This document shows, piece after piece, positions 41,601-54,000 of a stretch of DNA of 64,000 bases. Under the pieces are notes generated by a model. That model was not told the origin of the DNA. It made no database searches and saw only the letters and a program-made list of their open reading frames with translations. This DNA comes from Brassica napus (taxonomy: Eukaryota; Streptophyta; Magnoliopsida; Brassicales; Brassicaceae), in assembly GCF_020379485.1 (NCBI RefSeq), contig NW_026016894.1:1-64000 (forward strand), read 5' to 3'. Position 1 is the first letter of the stretch. Each line of letters starts with the position of its first letter. Made by a program: the position numbers and the translations under genes.

Positions 41601-44600
41601 CTCTTCTTCGTCGTTCTAATCAAACCAGGATGAATCACTTTGTAAGAAGCTTGATTTGGATACAAAAAGTGGTGGAGAATCACCAAGAAGTTGAATAAAT
41701 CTCATAGGAGTTGGCATGAAGAAGTTATCCCACTTTCAAATCAGGTGATTCCAGTTTTCCAGTTTGGAAATAGCACAGCTTCTTCGTCGTTCCATTCAAA
41801 CCTGGATGAATCTCTTTGTAAGAAGCTTGATTTGGATACATAAAGTGGTGGAGAATCACCAGGAAGTTGAATAAATCTCATAGGAGTTGGCATGAAGAAG
41901 TTATCCCACTTTCAAATCAGGTGAGTCCAGTTTCCCAGTTTGGGAATAGCACAGCTTCGTCGTCGTTCCAAACAAACCAGGATGAATCACTTTGTGAAAA
42001 GCTTGATTTGGATACATAAAGTGGTGGAGAATCACCAGGAAGTTTAATAAATCTCATAGGAGTTGGGATGAAGAAGTTATCCCACTTTCAAATCAGGTGA
42101 TTCCAGTTTCCCAGTTTGGGAATAGCATAGCTTCTTCGTCGTTCTAATCAAACCAGGATGAATCACTTTGTAAGAAGCTTGATTTGAATACATAAAGTGG
42201 TGGAGAATCACCAGGAAGTTGAATAAATCTCATAGGAGTTGGCATGAAGAAGTTATCCCACTTTCAAATCAGGTGATTCCAGTTTCCCTGTTTGGGAATA
42301 GCACAGCTTCTTCGTCGTTCCAATCAAACCAGGATGAATCACTTTGTGAAAAGCTTGATTTGGATACATAAAGTGGTGGAGAATCACCAGGAAGTTGAAT
42401 AAATCTCATAGGAGTTGGCATGAAGAAGTTATCCCACTTTCAAATCAGGTGATTCCAGTTTCCCAGTTTGGGAATAGCACAGCTTCTTCGTCGTTCCAAT
42501 CAAACCAGGATGAATCACTTTGTAAGAAGCTTGATTTGGATACATAATTTGGTGGAGAATCACCAGGAAGTTGAATAAATCTCATAGGAGTTGGCCAGAA
42601 GAAGTTATCCCACTTTCAAATCAGGTGATTCCAGTTTCCCAGTTTGGGAATAGCACAGCTTCTTCGTCGTTCTAATCAAACCAGGATGAATCACTTTGTA
42701 AGAAGCTTGACTTGGATACATAAAGTGGTGGAGAATCACCAGGAAGTTGAATAAATCTCATAGGAGTTGGCATGAAGAAGTTATCCCACTTTCAAATCAG
42801 GTGATTCCAGTTTCCAAGTTTGGGAATAGCACAGCTTCTTAGTCGTTCCATTCAAACCTGGATGAATCTCTTTGTAAGAAGCTTGATTTGGATACATAAA
42901 GTGGTGGAGAATCACCAGGAAGTTGAATAAATCTCATAGGAGTTGGCATGAAGAAGTTATCCCACTTTCAAATCAGGTGATTCCAGTTTCCCAGTTTGGG
43001 AATAGCACAGCTTCGTCGTCGTTCCAATCAAACCAGGATGAATCACTTTGTGAAAAGCTTGATTTGGATACATAAAGTGGTGGAGAATCACCAGGAAGTT
43101 GAATAAATCTCATAGGAGTTGGGATGAAGAATTATCCCACTTTCAAATCAGGTGAGTCCAGTTTCCCCGTTTGGGAATAGCACAGCTTCTTCGTCGTTCC
43201 AAACAAACCAGGATGAATCACTTTGTGAGAAGCTTTATTTGGATACATAAAGTGGTGGAGAATCACCAGGAAGTTGAATAAATCTCATAGGAGTTGGCAT
43301 GAAGAAGTTATCCCACTTTCAAATCAGGTGATTCCAGTTTCCAGTTTGGAATAGCACAGCTTCTTCGTCGTTCCAATCAAACCAGGATGAATCACTTTGT
43401 GAAAAAGCTTGATTTGGATACATAAATGGTGGAGAATAACCAGGAAGTTGAATAAATCTCATAGGAGTTGGGATGAAGAAGTTATCCCATTTTCAATCAG
43501 GTGATTCCAGTTTCCCAGTTTGGGAATAGCACAGCTTCTTCGTCGTTCCAATCAAACCAGGATGAATCACTTTGTAAGAAGCTTGATTTGGATACATAAA
43601 GTGGTGGAGAATCACCAGGAAGTTGAATAAATCTCATAGGAGTTGGCATGAAGAAGTTATCCCACTTTCAAATCAGGTGATTCCAGTTTCCCAGTTTGGG
43701 AATAGCACAGCTTCTTCGTCGTTCTAATCAAACCAGGATGAATCACTTTGTAAGAAGCTTAATTTGGATACATAAAGTGGTGGAGAATCACCAGGAAGTT
43801 GAATAAATCTCATAGGAGTTGGCATGAAGAAGTTATCCCACTTTCAAATCAGGTGATTCCAGTTTCCCAGTTTGGGAATAGCACAGCTTCTTCGTTGTTC
43901 CAATCAAACCAGGATGAATCTCTTTGTAAGAAGCTTGATTTGGATACATAAAGTGGTGGAGAATCACCAGGAAGTTGAATAAATCTCATAGGAGTTGGCA
44001 AGAAGAAGTTATCCCACTTTCAAATCAGGTGATTCCAGTTTCCCAGTTTGGGAATAGCACAGCTTCTTCGTCGTTCTAATCAAACCAGGATGAATCACTT
44101 TGTAAGAAGCTTGATTTGGATACATAAAGTGGTGGAGAATCACCAGGAAGTTGAATAAATCTCATAGGAGTTGGCATGAAGAAGTTATCCCACTTTCAAA
44201 TCAGGTGATTCCAGTTTCCCAGTTTGGGAATAGCACAGCTTCTTCGTCGTTACAATCAAACCAGGATGAATCTCTTTGTAAGAAGCTTGATTTGGATACA
44301 TAAGTGGTGGAGAATCACCAGGAAGTTGAATAAATCTCATAGGAGTTGGCATGAAGAAGTTATCCCACTTTCAAATCAGGTGATTCCAGTTTCCCAGTTT
44401 GGGAATAGCACAGCTTCGTCGTCGTTCCAATCAAACCAGGATGAATCACTTTGTGAAAAGCTTGATTTGGATACATAAAGTGGTGGAGAATCACCAGGAA
44501 GTTGAATAAATCTCATAGGAGTTGGCATGAAGAAGTTATCCCACTTTCAAATCAGGTGAGTCCAGTTTCCCAGTTTGGGAATAGCACAGCTTCTTCGTCG

Positions 44601-47600
44601 TTCCAAACAAACCAGGATGAATCACTTTGTGAGAAGCTTGATTTGGATACATAAAGTGGTGGAGAATCACCAGGAAGTTGAATAAATCTCATAGGAGTTG
44701 GCATGAAGAAGTTATCCCACTTTCAAATCAGGTGATTCCAGTTTCCCAGTTTGGGAATAGCACAGCTTCTTCGTCGTTCCAATCAAACCAGGATGAATCA
44801 CTTTGTAAGAAGCTTGATTTGGATACATAAAGTGGTGGAGAATCACCAGGAAGTTGAATAAATCTCATAGGAGTTGGCAAGAAGAAGTTATCCCACTTTC
44901 AAATCAGGTGATTCCAGTTTCCCAGTTTGGGAATAGCACAGCTTCTTCGTCGTTCCAATCAAACCAGGATGAATCACTTTGTGAAAGCTTGATTTGGATA
45001 CATAAAGTGGTGGAGAATCACCAGGAAGTTGAATAAATCTCATAGCAGTTGGCAAGAAGTTATCCCACTTTCAAATCAGGTGATTCCAGTTTTCCAGTTT
45101 GGGAATAGCACAGCTTCTTCGTCGTTCCAATCAAACCAGGATGAATCACTTTGTAAGAAGCTTGATTTGGATACAAAAAGTGGTGGAGAATCACCAGGAA
45201 GTTGAATAAATCTCATAGGAGTTGGCATGAAGAAGTTATCCCACTTTCAAATCAGGTGATTCCAGTTTCCCAGTTTGGGAATAGCACAGCTTCTTCGTCG
45301 TTCCAATCAAACCAGGATGAATCTCTTTGTAAGAAGCTTGATTTGGATACATAAAGTGGTGGAGAATCACCAGGAAGTTGAATAAATCTCATAGGAGTTG
45401 GCATGAAGAAGTTATCCCACTTTCAAATCAGGTGATTCCAGTTTCCCAGTTTGGGAATAGCACAGCTTCGTCGTCGTTCCAAACAAACCAGGATGAATCA
45501 CTTTGTGAAAAGCTTGATTTGGATACATAAAGTGGTGGAGAATCACCAGGAAGTTTAATAAATCTCATAGGAGTTGGGATGAAGAAGTTATCCCACTTTC
45601 AAATCAGGTGATTCCAGTTTCCCAGTTTGGGAATAGCACATCTTCTTCGTCGTTCTAATCAAACCAGGATGAATCACTTTGTAAGAAGCTTGATTTGGAT
45701 ACATAAAGTGGTGGAGAATCACCAGGAAGTTGAATAAATCTCATAGGAGTTGGCATGAAGAAGTTATCCCACTTTCAAATCAGGTGATTCTAGTTTCCCA
45801 GTTTGGGAATAGCACAGCTTCTTCGTCGTTCCAATCAAACCAGGATGAATCACTTTGTGAAAAGCTTGATTTGGATACATAAAGTGGTGGAGAATCACCA
45901 GGAAGTTGAATAAATCTCATAGGAGTTGGCATGAAGAAGTTATCCCACTTTCAAATCAGGTGATTCCAGTTTCCCAGTTTGGGAATAGCACAGCTTCTTC
46001 GTCGTTCCAATCAAACCAGGATGAATCACTTTGTAAGAAGCTTGATTTGGATACATAAAGTGGTGGAGAATCACCAGGAAGTTTAATAAATCTCATAGGA
46101 GTTGGCAAGAAGAAGTTATCCCACTTTCAAATCAGGTGATTCCAGTTTCCCAGTTTGGGAATAGCACAGCTTCTTCGTCGTTCCAATCAAACCAGGATGA
46201 ATCACTTTGTAAGAAGCTTGATTTGGACACATAAAGTGGTGGAGAATCACCAGGAAGTTGAATAAATCTCATAGGAGTTGGCATGAAGAAGTTATCCCAC
46301 TTTCAAATCAGGTGATTCCAGTTTCCTGTTTGGGAATAGCACAGCTTCTTCGTCGTTCCAATCAAACCAGGATGAATCACTTTGTGAAAAGCTTGATTTG
46401 GATACATAAAGTGGTGGAGAATCACCAGGAATTTGAATAAATCTCATAGGAGTTGGCATGAAGAAGTTATCCTACTTTCAAATCAGGTGATTCCAGTTTC
46501 CCAGTTTGGGAATAGCACAGCTTCGTCGTCGTTACAAACAAACCAGGATGAATCACTTTGTGAAAAGCTTGATTTGGATACATAAAGTGGTGGAGAATCA
46601 CCAGGAAGTTGAATAAATCTCATAGGAGTTGGGATGAAGAAATTATCCCACTTTCAAATCAGGTGATTCCAGTTTCCCCGTTTGGGAATAGCACAGCTTC
46701 TTCGTCGTTCCAATCAAACCAGGATGAATCACTTTGTGAGAAGCTTTATTTGGATACATAAAGTGGTGGAGAATCACCAGGAAGTTGAATAAATCTCATA
46801 GGAGTTGGCATGAAGAAGTTATCCCACTTTCAAATCAGGTGATTCTAGTTTCCAGTTTGGAATAGCACAGCTTCTTCGTCGTTCCAATCAAACCAGGATG
46901 AATCACTTTGTGAAAAGCTTGATTTGGATACATAAATGGTGGAGAATCACCAGGAAGTTGAATAAATCTCATAGGAGTTGGGATGAAGAAGTTATCCCAC
47001 TTTCAAATCAGGTGATTCCAGTTTCCCAGTTTGGGAATAGCACAGCTTCTTCGTCGTTCCAATCAAACAAGGATGAATCACTTTGTAAGAAGCTTGATTT
47101 GGATACATAATGTTGTGGAGAATCACCACGAAGTTGAATAAATCTCATAGGAGTTGGCAAGAAGAAGTTATCCCACTTTCAAATCAGGTGATTCCAGTTT
47201 TCCAGTTTGGGAATAGCACAGCTTCTTCGTCGTTCTAATCAAACCAGGATGAATCACTTTGTAAGAAGCTTAATTTGGATACATAAAGTGGTGGAGAATC
47301 ACCAGGAAGTTGAATAAATCTCATAGGAGTTGGCATGAAGAAGTTATCCCACTTTCAAATCAAGTGATTCCAGTTTCCCAGTTTGGGAATAGCACAGCTT
47401 CTTAGTTGTTCCATTCAAACCTGGATGAATCTCTTTGTAAGAAGCTTGATTTGGATACATAAAGTGGTGGAGAATCACCAGGAAGTTGAATAAATCTCAT
47501 AGGAGCTGGCATGAAGAAGTTATCCCACTTTCAAATCAGGTGAGTCCAGTTTCCCAGTTTGGGAATAGCACAGCTTCGTCGTCGTTACAAACAAACCAGG

Positions 47601-48748
47601 ATGAATCACTTTGTGAAAAGCATGATTTGGATACATAAAGTGGTGGAGAATCACCAGGAAGTTGAATAAATCTCATAGGAGTTGGCATGAAGAAGTTATC
47701 CCACTTTCAAATCAGGTGAGTCCAGTTTCCCCGTTTGGGAATAGCACAGCTTCTTCGTCGTTCCAAACAAACCAGGATGAATCACTTTGTGAGAAGCTTT
47801 ATTTGGATACATAAAGTGGTGGAGAATCACCAGGAAGTTGAATAAATCTCATAGGAGTTGGCATGAAGAAGTTATCCCACTTTCAAATCAGGTGATTCCC
47901 GTTTCCCAGTTTGGGAATAGCACAGCTTCTTCGTCGTTCCAATCACACCAGGATGAATCTCTTTGTATGAAGCTTGATTTGGATACATAAAGTGGTGGAG
48001 AATCACCAGGAAGTTGAATAAATCTCATAGGAGTTGGCATGAAGAAGTTATCCCACTTTCAAATCAGGTGATTCCAGTTTCCCAGTTTGGGAATAGCACA
48101 GCTTCTTCATCGTTCCAATCAAACCAGGATGAATCACTTTGTAAGAAGCTTGATTTGGATACATAATTTTGTCGAGAATCACCAGGAAGTTGAATAAATC
48201 TCATAGGAGTTGGCAAGAAGAAGTTATCCCACTTTCAAATCAGGTGATTCCAGTTTCCCAGTTTGGGAATAGCACAGCTTCTTCGTCGTTCCAATCAAAC
48301 CAGGATGAATCACTTTGTGAGAAGCTTGATTTGGATACATAAAGTGGTGGAGAATCACCAGGAAGTTGAATAAATCTCATAGGAATTGGCATGAAGAAGT
48401 TATCCCACTTTCAAATCAGGTGTTTCCAGTTTCCCAGTTTGGGAATAGCACAGCTTCTTTGTCGTTCCAATAAAACCAGGATGAATCACTTTGTGAAAAG
48501 CTTGATTTGGATACATAAAGTGGTGGAGAATCACTAGGAATTTGAATAAATCTCATAGGAGTTGGCATGAAGAAGTTATCCCACTTTCAAATCAGGTGAT
48601 TCCAGTTTCCCAGTTTGGGAATAGCACAACTTCTTCGTCGTTCCAAGCAAACCAGGATGAATCACTTTGTAAGAAGCCTGATTTGGATACATAATGTTGT
48701 GGAGAATCACCAGGAAGTTGAATAAATCTCATAGGAGTTGGCAAGAAG
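41601..48748 (+). repeat. CentBr-like satellite, array 2 (diverged, higher-order periodicity)
   Basis: About 40 monomers of the same 176-bp unit and orientation as array 1, but with recognisable variant types. The variant CTTCGTCGTCG occurs at 41955, 43011, 44414, 45466, 46521 and 47574: intervals of six monomers, with one of eight. It is usually preceded by a monomer with GAATCTCTTTG (41808, 42864, 44268, 45319, 47427). This is a higher-order repeat of about 1.05 kb. Confidence 0.92.
48744..48748. repeat. Target-site duplication AGAAG of family H
   Basis: AGAAG precedes the solo LTR, follows it at 49370-49374, and also follows the right LTR of element H at 56290-56294. Confidence 0.85.
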
Positions 48749-49369
48749 TGTTGAGACGAGATCACTTTGAGATGAGATCATGAGATGAAGTGTTGAGTAA
48801 TGTATGTGAGGAGAGGGTATGAAGTGGTGAAGCATTAGGAAGAAAGGGATTGAGGAGGCTTAGTCCGTACAATCCGTACAGGCCGTACATGAGGAGTGGC
48901 CGTACAAGTCTTGGGTAATACTCTTCACTATTCAGGATGGTTACTTGTGAAAAGGGTGATGGTAACTATGGAGAGTTACCAGCACTTGATCAGACCGTTG
49001 AGAGAAGGATAAGGCCGCGGCTTGACAGGCTGTATGCAGCTGGAAAGGGAAAGCAACCTTATCCATTCATCCCACACATGTGGAGTCTCCCATTGGCTTA
49101 GTTTGAAACCGGCGCCTAGCTCTTCCTTGACTTTACATGCTTTGCTTACTTTACCTTTAGGAGGGCCCTTGTATCTTCTCCTATATATTTGTAAACTCTT
49201 CATTAATGATAATCAGACAGTTCTTGACACTAAAACAATCTCTTAGACTCAAAGGCTCTCAATCATGATCATACACTAAACTCTTAGCTAAACTCGTCCT
49301 AAATAACCTCTAGACTCTTTCTAATCTCTTTCTTTCCTTATATCAAACTCAGATTCTCTAAAACTTATA
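48749..49369 (+). repeat. Solo LTR of family H
   Basis: 621 bp, TGTTGAGACGAG ... AACTTATA, flanked by AGAAG on both sides with no internal region. Shares variants with the right LTR of H (GGAGGGCCC, AAAGGCTCTC) rather than with the left one (GGAAAACCC, AAACGCTCTC). Contains a GTAC cluster (48864-48907) and a TATATATT box near 49192. Confidence 0.92.
48864..48907 (+). promoter_or_regulatory. GTAC-box cluster in solo H LTR
   Basis: TCCGTACAA (exact fit to TNCGTACAA), TCCGTACAG, GCCGTACAT and GCCGTACAA. Repeated in the other H LTRs at 50462-50505 and 55784-55828. Confidence 0.55.
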
Positions 49370-50328
49370 AGAAGAAGTTATCCCACTTTCAAATCAGGTG
49401 ATTCCCGTTTCCCAGTTTGGGAATAGCACAGCTTCTTCGTCGTTCCAATCAAACCAGGATGAATCTCTTTGTATGAAGCTCAATTTGGATACATAAAGTG
49501 GTGGAGAATCACCAGGAAGTTGAATAAATCTCATAGGAGTTGGCATGAAGAAGTTATCCCACTTTCAAATCAGGTGATTCCAGTTTCCCAGTTTGGGAAT
49601 AGCACAGCTTCTTCGTCGTTCCAATCAAACCAGGATGAATCACTTTGTAAGAAGCTTGATTTGGATACATAATTTTGTCGAGAATCACGAGGAAGTTGAA
49701 TAAATCTCATAGGAGTTGGCAAAAAGAAGTTATCCCACTTTCAAATAAGGGATTCCAGTTTCCCAGTTTGGGAATAGCACAACTTCTTCGTCGTTCCAAT
49801 CAAACCAGGATGAATCACTTTGTAAGAAGCTTGATTTGGATACATAATTTTGTCGAGAATCACCAGGAAGTTGAATAAATCTCATAGGAGTTGGCCAGAA
49901 GAAGTTATCCCACTTTCAAATCAGGTAATTCCAGTTTTCCAGTTTGGGAATAGCATAGCTTCTTCGTCGTTCTAATCAAACCCGGATGAATCACTTTGTA
50001 AGAAGCTTGACTTGGATACATAAAGTGGTGGAGAATCATTAGGAAGTAGAATAAATCTCATAGGAGTTGGCATGAAGAAGTTATCCCACTTTCAAATCAG
50101 GTGATTCCAGTTTCCCAGTTTGGGAATAACACAGCTTCTTAGTCGTTCCATTCAAACCTGGATGAATCTCTTTGTAAGAAGCTTGATTTGGATACATAAA
50201 GTGGTGGAGAATCACCAGGAAGTTGAATAAATCTGAAAGGAGCTGGCATGAAGAAGTAATCCCACTTTCAAATCAGGTGAGTCCAGTTTCCCAGTTTGGG
50301 AATAGCACAGCTTCGTCGCCGTTACAAA
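49370..50328 (+). repeat. Satellite segment between solo LTR and element H (duplicated block)
   Basis: Five to six diverged monomers in the usual orientation. Same order of private variants (GATTCCCGTTTCCC, TATGAAGCTCAATTTGG, ATAATTTTGTCGAG, CATTAGGAAGTAGAAT, CTGAAAGGAGCTGG, CGTCGCCGTTACAAA) as 56290-57248, so with the preceding LTR it is a duplicate of 55670-57248. Ends at ACAAA, shared with the H internal region. Confidence 0.9.
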
Positions 50329-50346
50329 GCTAAGCTTGAGGGGGAG
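50329..50346 (+). mobile_element. Scrap of H internal 3' end (polypurine tract)
   Basis: GCTAAGCTTGAGGGGGAG, the last bases of an H internal region, sits to the left of the left LTR of H where satellite and a TSD should be. Implies an LTR-internal-LTR-internal-LTR intermediate or a junction between two copies. Confidence 0.85.
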
Positions 50347-50967
50347 TGTTGAGATGAGATCACTTTGAGATGAGATCATGAGATGAAGTGTTGAGTAATG
50401 TATGTGAGGAGAGGGTATGAAGTGGTGAAGCATTAGGAAGAAAGGGATTGAGGAGGCTAAGTCCGTACAATCCGTACAGGCCGTACATGAGGAGTGGCCG
50501 TACAAGTCTTGGGTAATACTCTTCACTATTCAGGATGGTTACTTATGAAAAGGGTGATGGTAACTATGGAGAGTTACCAGCACTTGATCAGACCGTTGAG
50601 AGAAGGATAAGGCCGCGGCTTGACAGGCTGTATGCAGCTGGAAAGGGAAAGCAACCTTATCCATTCATCCCACACATGTGGAGTCTCCCATTGGCTTAGT
50701 TTGAAACCGGCGCCTAGCTCTTCCTTGACTTCACATGCTTTGCTTACTTTACCTTTAGGAAAACCCTTGTATCTTCTCCTATATATTTGTAAACTCTTCA
50801 TTAATGATAATCAGACAGTTCTTGACACTAAAACAATCTCTTAGACTCAAACGCTCTCAATCATGATCATACACTAAACTCTTAGCTAAACTCGTCCTAA
50901 ATAACCTCTAGACTCTTTCTAATCTCTTTCTTTCCTTATATCAAACTCAGATTCTCTAAAACTTATA
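50347..50967 (+). repeat. 5' LTR of element H
   Basis: TGTTGAGATGAG ... AACTTATA then the primer site; TG...TA ends. GTAC cluster 50462-50505, TTGACTTCACATGCTT near 50725-50740, TATATATT near 50780. Confidence 0.92.
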
Positions 50968-50985
50968 TGGTATCAGAGCCAGGTT
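50968..50985 (+). promoter_or_regulatory. Primer-binding site (tRNA-iMet), element H
   Basis: TGGTATCAGAGCCAGGTT (last bases TTC follow) directly after the LTR. Confidence 0.92.
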
Positions 50986-51061
50986 CATCATAATCTGGAT
51001 TTGAGTACTAGAACACTCAAGAACACATCAGCCGCTTAGCTTTCATCCGAGTGATTCTGAA

Positions 51062-54000
51062 ATGGAAAGCAACAAGGCAGTGGTTCCGATTACTCTCAAG
51101 GGGGGTAACTACCTTTTGTGGTCTCGTTTGGTGAAGACAGCAGTGGGGAGTAAGGGTTTATGGGGACACATCACACAGAGTGAAGCCCCAAAGCTCATTA
51201 CTTATGAAGGCGACAAGGAGATCGTCGAGTGCGATGAAGAGAAGTGGGAGCAAGATGATCAGCTGGTGATGTCCATACTCCAACGGTCTCTTGAAGTGTC
51301 TATCCTGGAGGCATACAGCTACTGTGAGACAGCAAAGGATCTTTGGGACACGCTAAAGAAGGTTTATGGTAACATCTCAAACTTGAGCCGTGTGTTTGAA
51401 GTGAAACGTGCTATCAACAGCTTGACACAGGAGGACATGGAGTTTACTAAGCACCTTGGGAGGTTCAGAGCCTTGTGGTCTGAACTGGAGATGCTGAGGC
51501 CAGGCACAACCAACCTAGATGAGCTGGCTGAGAGACGTGAGCAGGACAAGGTGTTTGGGTTGCTACTCACGTTGAATCCAAGCTACAACAGCCTCATCAA
51601 ACACATCCTGAGGTCCGGGAAGTTACCTGACCTTGAGGACGTGTGTGCACAAGTTCAGAAGGAGGAAGGTTCTATTGGTCTCTTTGGAGGGAAAGGAGAG
51701 ATCACACTTGCAAACCAAGCTGAGGTTCCGCAAGCAAACCGTGCAAGCTCTAACCAGTATGATGCAAAGAAGTTCACGGGAAATTGTGATCATTGCAAGA
51801 GACAAGGTCACAAGAAGAACCAGTGCTGGATCTTGCATCCTCATCTGAAGCCGGCCAAGTTCTCAAGAGAAAAAGATGGGAGAGCCAATGTCTCGTATGC
51901 TGGAAGTGAGCCGGGAAGTTCAAGTGTTGCTGGGAGCTCAGGCCAAGCTGGAGAGGGCGGGACACGTGAGCCTGGAGATAGCAAGGCCCTGGTGACTTAC
52001 ACACCTCAGCCAAGCCTTCAGAACAACCGTGAGAACGAGTACCTAAGGAGATCAGACATTGACTCCCTCATCAAAATGCTAAAGGAGAATGGTAACACAC
52101 TTGGTACTCTTGGTTACTCCTTTGGTGCATCATATGAATCGTGTAGTATTGCTAGAGAACCTGATCATTCAAGCATTGCTTATAAACCTACTAGCATACT
52201 AGGACAGTCTCATATTGCACACAATCTGTTTAAACCATTGGTAGTTGATTCAGGAGCTTCTCATCATATGATTAGTGATACTAGTTTGATTAGAGACATT
52301 GAACCTACAAATGGACATGTCATGATTGCAAATGGAGATAAAATCCCAATTAGAGGAATTGGCAAGCTAAAATTGTTTGATAAAGACTCTAAAGCATTTT
52401 ATATGCCTGACTTCACATCAAATCTATTATCTGTAAAGAAGTGTACTACAGATCTTAATTGCAATGTTATATTTAGTCCTAATGATGTGAAGTTTCAGGA
52501 TATTGAGAGCAGCCAATTGATTGGAAAAGGAGTTACCAAGGGAGATTTATATTTACTTGAAGAACTAGCTCCTGTTTCTGATTACTTATGCTCATTTACT
52601 TCTGCTTCTATGATGAATAAAAATGCATTGTGGCATGCTAGACTAGGTCATCCCCATGTTAGGGCTTTAAACTTAATGTTACCAGGTGTGGTATTTGAAA
52701 ATAAGGATTGTGAAGCTTGCATTTTAGGCAAGCATTGTAAAACTGTGTTTCCCATTTCATCTACTGTTTATGACAAATGCTTTGATCTAATTCACTCTGA
52801 TGTTTGGACTGCTCCTTGCTTGTCTAGGGATAGTTTTAAATACTTTGTCACATTCATAGATGAAAAATCGAAATACACCTGGATAACACTTATTCAAACC
52901 AAAGATAGGGTGCTTGAAGCTTTTAAGAATTTTCATAACTATGTGACTAACCATTACAATGCCAAGATTAAAATTTTGAGATCAGATAATGGTGGGGAAT
53001 ACACTGGTCAAGCCTTCAAGCAACATCTAGCACAACATGGGATACTACACCAAACGAGTTGTCCTTATACTCCTCAGCAAAATGGAGTGGCTGAGAGAAA
53101 GAATAGGCATCTCATGGAGGTGGCAAGGTCAATGATGTTTCAAGCAAATGTTCCTAAGAGGTTTTGGAGTGATGCTGTGGCTACATCTTGTTATCTAATC
53201 AACCGGATCCCAACTAAGATTCTACATGATCAGTCTCCTTTTGAAGCCTTGAACAAGTACAAGCCATCATTGGAGCATATGCGAATCTTTGGATGTCTAT
53301 GCTTTGTCCTTAGGCCAAAAGAGTTGAGAAACAAGCTTGAAGCAACCAGCACAAGAGCTATGTTTGTTGGCTACTCTACTACTCAAAAGGGTTACAAGTG
53401 CTATGATCCTACTACTCGAAGAGTTCTAGTCTCTAGAGATGTAAAGTTCATTGAAGCTAAGGGGTTCTATGAGGAAAAGAATCAAGATGAGCTGCTAGAG
53501 TTGACAAGAGAGTCAGATAGAGCGGCCAGCCTTAGAAGTATTCTAGAGGGGCTTGGGATACATACTACCCAGGATCCGAAGGAGAGACGCAGTACAACAA
53601 CCACACAACCTACCGAGGCATCAAATGTAGATCATGGGGGGGAAAACACACCTGAACCAGCTGAAGTACATGTTGAAAGCCATGATCAAGAAGGCTCAGG
53701 TGATCATGATCAAAGTATGATGCAGGAAGATAGGGAGGTACCAAGCCAAGATCAAGAGGAGGAAACTAATGCAACTACAACTGAACCTGAACCAGAGCCG
53801 GCGGTGCAGCCATTGAGAAGAAGCACCAGAGTGAGAAAGGATAGTTCCAACTGGGTAAACACGAGAGTGTACTACAATGCCCAGGCTGTGGAACATCCCT
53901 CTCAAGCTGTGTGTTCCTTTGCTCATTATCCAGAAGAACATTGTGCCTTTATGGTAAGCTTAGATGAGAGCCATGTACCAAAGTCATATGAGGAAGCCAT

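Noticed and set aside
50329..50346. Polypurine run left of H as part of the satellite
   Set aside because: It is identical to the last bases of the H internal region and is absent from satellite monomers, so it is an element remnant.
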